The notes under the pieces are model-generated. The model made no database searches. It saw only the letters and a list, made by a program, of their open reading frames with translations, and was not told where the DNA came from. 35,385 nt of DNA from a virus: positions 1-35,385 of the IMG/VR virus record IMGVR_UViG_3300027834_000020; one strand, given 5' to 3'. The position numbers and the translations under genes were made by a program. Position 1 is the stretch's first letter; each line of letters begins with the position of its first letter. Shown in pieces: positions 24,009 to 29,761 of the stretch.

Positions 24009-24452
24009 ATGATGATGAGCTACGGCATGTTTGTGTTTGGGCTCTCCACCGCCGCCTACCAAGAGCTACAGCGGCAAACCACCTGGCGCCACGCCAGCCA
24101 AAGCCGCATTCACGCGCGGCCGACCCATCAGTTTCTTGGCCCCGGTGACGACACAATCCGGCTCACCGGTCAGCTACTGCCCATGTACACCGGCGGGCAA
24201 CAAAACCTAGACATGCTGCGCGCCCTGGCGGATCAGGGCAAAGCATGGCCACTGATCGAGGGAACCGGCACCTACTACGGCATGTTTGCCATCACCGACA
24301 TGCAGGAACGCAAAAGCGAATTTTTCCGCGACGGCGCCGCCAGGCAGATCGACTTTGATATCGCGCTAACGCGAATCGACGAAGGTCGAACCGAACTACT
24401 CGGCGTGCTGGAAAGCAGCGCCCTGCGCGCAATCACCGGGGCGCTGGCATGA
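24009..24452 (+). CDS. U: Tail protein U (P2 gpU family)
   Basis: A 147-residue protein (P2 gpU is 159) in the T-U-D tail block. Conserved features: MMMSYGMFVFGLSTAAYQEL at the start, RPTHQFLGPGDDTIRLTGQL in the centre and YYGMFAITDMQERKSEFFRD. In P2-like phages it is a small tail-tip or tube-initiator component. The ATG at 24009 is taken because GAAGG ends about eight bases before it; ATGs at 24012 and 24015 are alternatives. It overlaps D by 4 bp. Confidence 0.93.
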   Translation: MMMSYGMFVFGLSTAAYQELQRQTTWRHASQSRIHARPTHQFLGPGDDTIRLTGQLLPMYTGGQQNLDMLRALADQGKAWPLIEGTGTYYGMFAITDMQERKSEFFRDGAARQIDFDIALTRIDEGRTELLGVLESSALRAITGALA

Positions 24453-25450
24453 GCATACAGCCGGATTACCGCATCACCCTACAAGGCCAAACCATCAGCC
24501 CCGAGTTTCGCGCCCGCCTCGCCTCGCTCACTCTCCACGACCGGCGCGGCATGCAAGCCGACCAGCTCGACATTGTGCTCACCGACGACGACGGCATGCT
24601 CGACATCCCGCCCACCGGCGCAGAGATCACCCTGGCCATCGGCTGGAAAGGCCAGGCGCTCACCGAACGCGGCACCTTTACCGTTGACGAAGTCGAACAC
24701 ACCGGCGCGCCCGACACGCTCAGCATCCGCGCCTCAAGTGCCGACCTACGCCAAGGCCTGCCCGGCAAACGTACCCAGAGCTGGGAAGACATCACCGTCC
24801 GCGACATCATTACCACCATCGCAAAACGCCACGACCTAACGCCCAGCGTCGGCGCAGTGCTCGCCGGTGTGCGCATTACCCACATCGACCAAACCGATGA
24901 AAGCGACCTCCACTTTTTAACCCGCCTGGCCGAGCGCTACGACGCCGTGGCCACCGTCAAAAGCGGCAACCTGATCTTCGTCCCCATGGGGCAGGCCACC
25001 ACCGCCAGCGGGTTAGAGATCCCGCCGTACATACTCCGACGCCAAAGCGGCGACCAGCACCGCTACATGCACGCCGAACGCGACGCCTTCACCGGCGTCA
25101 CCGCCCTATGGAATGACAAGGCCAATGCGGAGCGGATCGCGGTCACCGTCGGCGAGCCGCAAAACACCCAGCAACTACGCCACACCTACGCAAGCGAGCA
25201 GGAAGCACTCGACGCCGCCCAGGCAGAGTGGAAACGCCTACAGCGCGGCATCGCCTATTTCAGCATCACCCAAGCCCTAGGCGAATCGGAGATCTACCCC
25301 GAAACCCCGGTCTGGTGCATCGGCTGGAAACCCCAAATAGACGCCACCGCCTGGATCATCACCGAAGTCACCCACAACCTAACCGAATCCAGCTACACCA
25401 CCGCCCTACAGCTAGAAACCCGCAACGGCGAACACACCGCCCCCAACTAA
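24449..25450 (+). CDS. D: Baseplate hub/tail protein D (P2 gpD family, gp27-like)
   Basis: A 333-residue late-control/hub protein (P2 gpD is 387). It begins with ITLQGQTISPEFRARLASL; the conserved IRASSADLRQGLPGKRTQSW, DESDLHFLTRLAERYDAVAT and WCIGWKPQIDATAWIITEVT follow. It forms the hub to which the gpV spike is attached. Last gene of the rightward late genes, followed by a hairpin and the opposing lysogeny genes. Confidence 0.94.
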   Translation: MSIQPDYRITLQGQTISPEFRARLASLTLHDRRGMQADQLDIVLTDDDGMLDIPPTGAEITLAIGWKGQALTERGTFTVDEVEHTGAPDTLSIRASSADLRQGLPGKRTQSWEDITVRDIITTIAKRHDLTPSVGAVLAGVRITHIDQTDESDLHFLTRLAERYDAVATVKSGNLIFVPMGQATTASGLEIPPYILRRQSGDQHRYMHAERDAFTGVTALWNDKANAERIAVTVGEPQNTQQLRHTYASEQEALDAAQAEWKRLQRGIAYFSITQALGESEIYPETPVWCIGWKPQIDATAWIITEVTHNLTESSYTTALQLETRNGEHTAPN

Positions 25451-25456
25451 CGCCCA

Positions 25457-25482
25457 CAAAAAAGCCCCGCAAAAGCGGGGCT
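25457..25482 (-). terminator. Terminator of the leftward lysogeny operon
   Basis: An 8-bp GC stem (25463-25470 with 25475-25482) with AAAA loop. On the minus strand it is followed by T residues (25457-25463), so it is best suited to stop transcription coming from the repressor side. It may also partly stop late transcription leaving D. Confidence 0.82.
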
Positions 25483-25496
25483 GTCTGTGAGGCGTT

Positions 25497-25622
25497 TCAG
25501 GTTATCGCCCAAATGATCAAGCGCAGCAGTGCAGCTAGCAGAACCGCTGCCATCAGACCCGAGATAAAATTACCCAGCCATGGGCGCCGCTCCACCCAGC
25601 GAATCAAGCGAACGTGAATCAT
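25497..25622 (-). CDS. 41-residue single-pass membrane protein
   Basis: A small ORF: a basic amphipathic N-terminus (MIHVRLIRWVERRPWLGNF) then one long hydrophobic helix (GLMAAVLLAALLRLIIWAI) ending in T and a stop. Its ATG overlaps the stop of the upstream gene (ATGA), which is the main argument that it is real. Function unknown; position in the lysogenically expressed operon and topology suggest a membrane effector such as a superinfection-exclusion peptide or a toxin-like peptide, but this is inference. Confidence 0.55.
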   Translation of the reverse strand: MIHVRLIRWVERRPWLGNFISGLMAAVLLAALLRLIIWAIT

Positions 25623-25978
25623 AGGGCATCATCCAACTGGCACCGCACTTGATGCACCACCACGCCACGCACCATCCGCGCAGTGGCCATAACGCCGGTA
25701 CCGCCATTGGGCGGCAGCAGGCGAAAACGCGGGCCAATCCGAAACGTTTTATACAGATGCAACGCATCATCCATTTCCACCACCACTAGATCGTCATGCC
25801 CCAGGCTGCGGGATTCATCCACCAACAGCACATCGCCCTCGATCACGGCCCCATGTATGCCCGCTTCGGTAGTCACTTCCACAGCAAAGCAGCTCGGCGA
25901 ATAACCCGCGCTATCAACACCGTCTAGCGCGGGGTGCTCAATGCCCATCGCCATTGGGCCAAGATATGTTAAGCGCAT
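25619..25978 (-). CDS. S24/UmuD-like domain protein lacking the catalytic serine
   Basis: A 119-residue protein resembling only the C-terminal half of LexA/CI repressors. FAVEVTTEAGIHGAVIEGD lines up with the repressor's VRVRGDSMAGTLDDGD, and LLVDES with VFVDLS. The catalytic Ser of GDSM is replaced (alanine or glycine at about residue 39-40), while the general-base lysine seems kept (HLYKTFR, K77). No DNA-binding domain. It could act by pairing with CI or host LexA/UmuD-type proteins. Start at 25978 chosen because the longer TTG frame overlaps the lipoprotein gene; no good ribosome site. Confidence 0.75.
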   Translation of the reverse strand: MRLTYLGPMAMGIEHPALDGVDSAGYSPSCFAVEVTTEAGIHGAVIEGDVLLVDESRSLGHDDLVVVEMDDALHLYKTFRIGPRFRLLPPNGGTGVMATARMVRGVVVHQVRCQLDDAL

Positions 25979-25989
25979 AGTAGATATAC

Positions 25990-26415
25990 TCAGCGTAGTG
26001 CGGGAATTAGCCAATAATCGTCGGCGTAGCTGGGGATCTCATCTACCATCATATTCAGCCAATCACCGTTAACTGCTTTGGCTCTGCTGAAATTTAGTTT
26101 CATGTAAAACTGCGCTGGGTTGTCTTCGTGTTTCCAGCCAAAGAAAAAGCTGTCTATGTTGGGGTACTCATCAAGTAAAACTCTCATGGCCCGCTTCACA
26201 TCAAGTAAATGGCCTCTTGTGCTCATGCTGTTTGTCTGGAAAACCACCGACATATAGGCCGTCGAGTCGACGATTCGCGCTTCGGTGGGTAATTTACCAG
26301 TTGCTGATTCAACAACTTCTACGGGCGTTCCTTCTTCCGCTGTAATCTGTTTTTCCGCTTCGACACCACAAGCTGACAAAAGAACTGTAATTAATAAAGT
26401 GCTTAGTAAACGCAT
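25990..26415 (-). CDS. Putative lipoprotein of unknown function (moron candidate)
   Basis: A 141-residue protein with a signal peptide and lipobox (LLSAC, Cys16), acidic just after the cysteine (GVEAEKQITAEEG), then a compact domain with VDSTAYMSVVFQTNSM, LLDEYPNIDSFFFGWKHED and PAQFYMKLNFSRAKA. It lies 30 bp downstream of the repressor in the same direction, so it is probably made in the lysogen. Its base composition looks lower in GC than the tail genes. A surface role in lysogenic conversion or superinfection exclusion is plausible. No family recognised. Confidence 0.8.
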   Translation of the reverse strand: MRLLSTLLITVLLSACGVEAEKQITAEEGTPVEVVESATGKLPTEARIVDSTAYMSVVFQTNSMSTRGHLLDVKRAMRVLLDEYPNIDSFFFGWKHEDNPAQFYMKLNFSRAKAVNGDWLNMMVDEIPSYADDYWLIPALR

Positions 26416-26445
26416 TCCATTCCCCTTATTTTTCTACAAACTTAC

Positions 26446-27168
26446 TTAAAGTACCTGTCCCAAATTAACTAAACACCGCCCTAACACTTCTACAAACTGT
26501 TTCTTGTCTGGTGCGATTAGCTCTTTGTCATAACGGGGATTATCGCTTATCAACAGCCAGCCACCGCCCGCCACGCGCTGCATGCGCTTAATGCGTCGCT
26601 CGCCGTCCATTAATAAAAGGTAAACGCCCTCACGGCTGGGGTCGCGTTGGCTTAAGTCAACAAAAACCCAATCACCATCATCCAGCGTTCCAGCCATGCT
26701 GTCACCGCGAACACGAACGCCAACCGTGTGCTCCGGTGATGACTTATTTATTTGTTCAAAAGTGCTTCGATCCATATTGAAGTGAGCAATTATTGGCTCG
26801 CCTTCAAAGCTGCGACCTGAGCCAGCGGCACAGTCAACGTCATACATTGGAATAGTGACGAGGTTAGGGTCTTCATCCCTTTGCTGCTGATAAGTCGCTC
26901 GCTGTTCAGCTGTGCTCAGATCGTTATAAAGACCAGATTCCGGCGTTATTGGGCCTGGGCCATCACCAAGTAATAGCCAATCTAATGAAACGCCCGTTGA
27001 TAAAGCCGCATCAATACATACAGAAGTTGGGATATTTCCATTTTTCGACCAGTTATGGATTGTCGAGGCGGCTCTTCCAATAGCTTTTGATAGCTGCTGA
27101 TCATTCTTAACGCCGTAGGCAATTCTAAGCCTTTCAAGTACTTGTGCGCCTAGATGATCTGTTTGCAT
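26446..27168 (-). CDS. cI: CI-type repressor (HTH plus S24 self-cleaving domain)
   Basis: A 240-residue lysogeny repressor. The N-terminal HTH (residues about 7-65) has LERLRIAYGVKNDQQLSKAI and GRAASTIHNWSKNGNIP, like phage CI repressors. The C-terminal S24 domain has Ser157 (RVRGDSM) and Lys194 (RRIKRMQ) as catalytic pair and a likely Ala115-Gly116 cleavage site (VDCAAGSG). It should therefore be inactivated by RecA during SOS, as in phage 186-type or lambdoid repressors and unlike P2 C. It diverges from the early operon, with an inverted-repeat operator between them. Confidence 0.93.
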   Translation of the reverse strand: MQTDHLGAQVLERLRIAYGVKNDQQLSKAIGRAASTIHNWSKNGNIPTSVCIDAALSTGVSLDWLLLGDGPGPITPESGLYNDLSTAEQRATYQQQRDEDPNLVTIPMYDVDCAAGSGRSFEGEPIIAHFNMDRSTFEQINKSSPEHTVGVRVRGDSMAGTLDDGDWVFVDLSQRDPSREGVYLLLMDGERRIKRMQRVAGGGWLLISDNPRYDKELIAPDKKQFVEVLGRCLVNLGQVL

Positions 27169-27198
27169 ATTAATCTTCCATAATATGAATACTTTTCA

Positions 27199-27233
27199 TT
27201 CGAAAATTGGGATATCTTGTCCCAGAATTCGAA
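27199..27233. promoter_or_regulatory. Operator-like 35-bp inverted repeat between cI and the early operon
   Basis: TTCGAA-N3-TGGGA-N7-TCCCA-N3-TTCGAA is symmetric about base 27216. It lies in the 110-bp divergent gap, 30 bp from the repressor start and 45 bp from the first early gene. Its two nested arm pairs would let one or two CI dimers, or the RHH protein, cover both promoters. Flanking AT-rich sequence gives possible -10 elements (TATTAT on the minus strand near 27183-27188), but I cannot fix the promoters. Confidence 0.75.
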
Positions 27234-27278
27234 CAAGCCAGTAAAGTACATGACTGTAATTGAATGGAAGCCTAAACC

Positions 27279-27485
27279 ATGAAAGCTCCAAACGCTATTA
27301 GCCACATCCCAAAAGTGGGCGAAAACCGATGCACTGAGCAGTTCAGCGTCAATGTCACGCCCAACGAAAAAAAACTGATCGAGCAAATTGCTTCTACTGA
27401 AATTCGCTCTCGGTCAGCCGCTACGCGAATGCTGATCCTTCGCGGCCTTAGTCAGTACCAGCAAGAATCCCTCATCGCCGATTAA
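27279..27485 (+). CDS. RHH-type protein, likely Cro/Cox counterpart
   Basis: A 68-residue protein with a ribbon-helix-helix pattern: strand EQFSVNVTPNE, helix KKLIEQIASTEIRSR, turn, helix SAATRMLILRGLSQY. It is the first early gene, divergent from the repressor, where P2 has cox and lambdoids have cro. A DNA-binding switch protein is the natural reading. GGAAG precedes the ATG. Whether it also helps excision cannot be told. Confidence 0.78.
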   Translation: MKAPNAISHIPKVGENRCTEQFSVNVTPNEKKLIEQIASTEIRSRSAATRMLILRGLSQYQQESLIAD

Positions 27486-27521
27486 CCCCCCCCGCTCACG
27501 AACTGCATAAGGAAAGCCCTC

Positions 27522-27722
27522 ATGTATCAGGACGCTAAGCGCCTCCGCACCAAGAAAAGCGTTTACCTGGATGAGTACGAAGACGCCGTGATAACGGCAC
27601 ACGCCAACCTTCAAGGCATCAGCAAAGCAGCGCTCATGCGGGAAATGATAATGAGACAAGCCCGCGAGCTGGTAGGCCTTGGCGACCTGCACGAAAAAAG
27701 TATGGGCGACCGTGCGGGGTAA
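27522..27722 (+). CDS. RHH-like small protein (second)
   Basis: A 66-residue protein with an apparent strand KKSVYLDEYEDAVITAHA and a following helix GISKAALMREMIMRQAREL, consistent with a ribbon-helix-helix DNA-binding fold. AAGGAAA lies seven bases before the ATG. Target unknown; adjacent to other probable regulators in the early operon. Confidence 0.7.
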   Translation: MYQDAKRLRTKKSVYLDEYEDAVITAHANLQGISKAALMREMIMRQARELVGLGDLHEKSMGDRAG

Positions 27723-27768
27723 TGCCGCCCCTTCTTCAACCCCTGTTCCACCCCCGAAAAGGTGACGC

Positions 27769-27972
27769 ATGCCCAGCAGAGATAGGCGAACAGACATCAC
27801 GATGGATCCTGAGCTTGAAGCCACGATCAGGCAGGTTCGCAAAAGCCACGGGCTTGATTCCGACGAAGCCGCCATGGAGTTCCTCATATCGCGGAGCATT
27901 CGGGTCAATGGCAACCGGATGACCGGGCGGGGTCGAGCCCTTTACGAAGTGAAGAGAGGGCCAAGTGACTGA
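27769..27972 (+). CDS. RHH-like small protein (third), weaker
   Basis: A 67-residue, basic protein. TDITMDPELEATIRQVRKSH and DSDEAAMEFLISRSIRVNG give a strand-helix-helix pattern like the two preceding genes, though less clear. The stop overlaps the GTG of the next gene. AGGTGA precedes the ATG. Function unknown; probably a regulator or DNA-binding accessory. Confidence 0.62.
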   Translation: MPSRDRRTDITMDPELEATIRQVRKSHGLDSDEAAMEFLISRSIRVNGNRMTGRGRALYEVKRGPSD

Positions 27973-27991
27973 GCCAAACGAAGAGAACGAT

Positions 27992-28297
27992 ATGGAAGAG
28001 GTCAGTCGGCTACGGTTCGGCTGCCCTCACTGCGGTAGCCACCTAAAAGTGCGAACTTCGAAGACGCATTTGCCGGAATACCGCGAGTTGTATCTGTACT
28101 GCATCAACGAATGGAAATGCGGTTTCCGCTGTAAGGGGCACGCCAGTATCGATGAGACGTTGGTACCCAGTCATTGCCCTAATCCAGACGTCAGTATCCG
28201 CCCCTCTAATTGGCTCCTTAAAAAGCTGGCCTTAGAGGCTCAAGGCCAAATAAGCCTAGGCGATTTCAAGCCACCCAAGCAGGAAAAAAAACCATGA
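27992..28297 (+). CDS. ogr: Ogr/Delta-type zinc-finger late-gene activator
   Basis: A 101-residue protein (P2 Ogr is 72) with the family zinc-binding pattern CPHC...CINEWKC, the linker KVRTSKTHLPEYRELYLYC between the cysteine pairs, and a following PSHCPNP. It should bind TGT-Nx-ACA dyads and recruit RNA polymerase to the late promoters; three such sites are present (3630, 10461, 18436). ATG 27992 is preferred over the in-frame GTG at 27965 because GAAGAGA lies just upstream. In P2 ogr follows D; here it is in the early operon, upstream of gpA. Confidence 0.85.
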   Translation: MEEVSRLRFGCPHCGSHLKVRTSKTHLPEYRELYLYCINEWKCGFRCKGHASIDETLVPSHCPNPDVSIRPSNWLLKKLALEAQGQISLGDFKPPKQEKKP

Positions 28298-28680
28298 ACG
28301 TCACGCATATCAACACCGCGAAAGCCCCGTTTGACCTAGCCACCGAAATACTGTGGCAGAACCGCTGTGATAGCCGCGTCGAAGCGCTGCGCATCACCAT
28401 CGGCACCCTGGTCAACGACTACGGCATCAGCGAAGCGACCGCCGAGGTCGCCAGCATCCAAGCGTTTGCCGACCTCGATAGCGTCAACCTCTCCGCCCGC
28501 ATCGACGTAGATGCGACCACCTCGCAGGTCGTCATCTTTCGCGATGCCAGCGGCAAGCCGGTCATGCTCACCGCCCGCGACCTGGATCGCATGATCCAGC
28601 AAGCTCGCGATGCAGGCATGGCCCAAGTGGTCGATGCCGATACCCGGCGCCCTATCGTTCTTCAAACAGCCGCCCATTGA
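28294..28680 (+). CDS. Hypothetical early protein
   Basis: A 128-residue protein I do not recognise. N-terminal helical part (LATEILWQNRCDSRVEALRI), then alternating strands (RIDVDATTSQVVIFRDASGK) and a closing helix (ARDLDRMIQQARDAGM). It overlaps ogr by 4 bp. The position before gpA suggests a DNA-metabolism or host-takeover role, unproven. Confidence 0.75.
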   Translation: MNVTHINTAKAPFDLATEILWQNRCDSRVEALRITIGTLVNDYGISEATAEVASIQAFADLDSVNLSARIDVDATTSQVVIFRDASGKPVMLTARDLDRMIQQARDAGMAQVVDADTRRPIVLQTAAH

Positions 28681-28704
28681 GCTGAATTGCCGAGAGAGCC
28701 CGCC

Positions 28705-29115
28705 ATGACAAATGTCACTCCACTACCCGCCCGCCAAGCACCGCCCCGCGTTCAGATCGACCGCGCGGGTTTCGGCGAGCTTCGCGCCGAGCTGCACAAG
28801 CGCGCCGACGATCTCGATTTAGTCGAGCTGTGGGCAGAGCTGCCCCACAAAGAGCGGCGCATGCTGCTCAAGTCGGCCGACCTGCAGCAAGATTCAACGC
28901 TGCAAATTAGCCAACTCAACAAGCGCGAACGCGACGCGGTGCGCGGCGCTATTCACCGCATGAGCAACTACGCCAACCAACTGAAAGGCCGCCTGAACGG
29001 CAGCCGCCCACACCCAAGCCGCGAACTGGCCAGCCACGCTATCGCCGCTCTGAAAGAAGGCAATGCCCAAGCCGCCCACCACTGGCTATCAATGATCGAA
29101 GGGGGTGTCGCGTGA
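28705..29115 (+). CDS. Hypothetical early protein, helical
   Basis: A 136-residue mostly helical protein (LHKRADDLDLVELWAELPHK, then QISQLNKRERDAVRGAIHRM). It ends with an Ala/His-rich helix. ATG 28705 is chosen over TTG 28687 because GAGAG lies upstream. Unrecognised. The stop overlaps the next GTG. Confidence 0.75.
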   Translation: MTNVTPLPARQAPPRVQIDRAGFGELRAELHKRADDLDLVELWAELPHKERRMLLKSADLQQDSTLQISQLNKRERDAVRGAIHRMSNYANQLKGRLNGSRPHPSRELASHAIAALKEGNAQAAHHWLSMIEGGVA

Positions 29116-29471
29116 ACATCGAGCCAATCATACCAATGAGCTTGGATAACAAGCTGCACCACGGCGAGAGCGACTTCGCTGAAATGGCTGCTTGGAATGC
29201 AAACGTTCGGCAGCTAAGGCGGTTCGCCGACTTGATGACGGATCTTGCCGCCGATTGCGTGATGGAGCGCCGCAAGGGTGAGGCTAATGAAGAGCATGCC
29301 TATGCCCGTATTCGGCTAGCTGGCCACATGGATATGGCTCGCGAGCTAGTGGCCATGGTCGGGCGGCTGAGCGAAATGGAGCGCGAGGCTCAACGCGAGT
29401 GCGACCTAGCTCAAGAAGAGTACGAGTTTGGCAGGCAAATGCATTTGGCTAAAAGCAAAGGTGTCGCATGA
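29112..29471 (+). CDS. Hypothetical early protein
   Basis: A 119-residue, all-helical, charged protein (GTG start overlapping upstream stop). Segments such as RQLRRFADLMTDLAADCVM and LVAMVGRLSEMEREAQREC look coiled-coil. No family recognised. Coupled to the following gene by a 4-bp overlap. Confidence 0.72.
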   Translation: MNIEPIIPMSLDNKLHHGESDFAEMAAWNANVRQLRRFADLMTDLAADCVMERRKGEANEEHAYARIRLAGHMDMARELVAMVGRLSEMEREAQRECDLAQEEYEFGRQMHLAKSKGVA

Positions 29472-29761
29472 GCGTTATTACCGATATGTACGGCCTCTAC
29501 GTGTTAAAGGATCGCTTCGCTTATCTTGCCAAGAAGCTAGATGAGCAGGGCTATGAAATGGCCGCTGCCGAGCTAAAGCGAGAGGTCGACACGCTCGGAC
29601 GCCAGCTCTTACAGATTCACAGCGTTTTGGATGACTACCAAGTCGACATCGCCGCTGCTCAGCAAGTGGAAGATAAGCCAGCAGATAAGCCCCGCTTCGT
29701 GGGCGTAGATATGGGTTTGCCGGATGGCGACTTCACTTGCTTCAAGGGGGCGGGGCAGTGA
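29468..29761 (+). CDS. Hypothetical early protein upstream of gpA
   Basis: A 97-residue protein: a coiled-coil-like N-terminal two-thirds (YLAKKLDEQGYEMAAAELKR) and a short C-terminal tail FVGVDMGLPDGDFTCF that resembles a recurrent tail found on many small phage proteins. Function unknown. Overlaps the GTG start of the replication gene. Confidence 0.72.
   Translation: MSVITDMYGLYVLKDRFAYLAKKLDEQGYEMAAAELKREVDTLGRQLLQIHSVLDDYQVDIAAAQQVEDKPADKPRFVGVDMGLPDGDFTCFKGAGQ

Noticed and set aside
25570-25770. Minus-strand 66-codon frame inside the S24-like gene
   Set aside because: Overlaps two better-supported minus-strand genes in another frame and has an unlikely Cys/Trp-rich composition.
27150-27386. 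Minus-strand frame of 78 codons overlapping the operator and first early gene
   Set aside because: It would cover the divergent promoter region and run antisense to the RHH gene; amino-acid content looks random.
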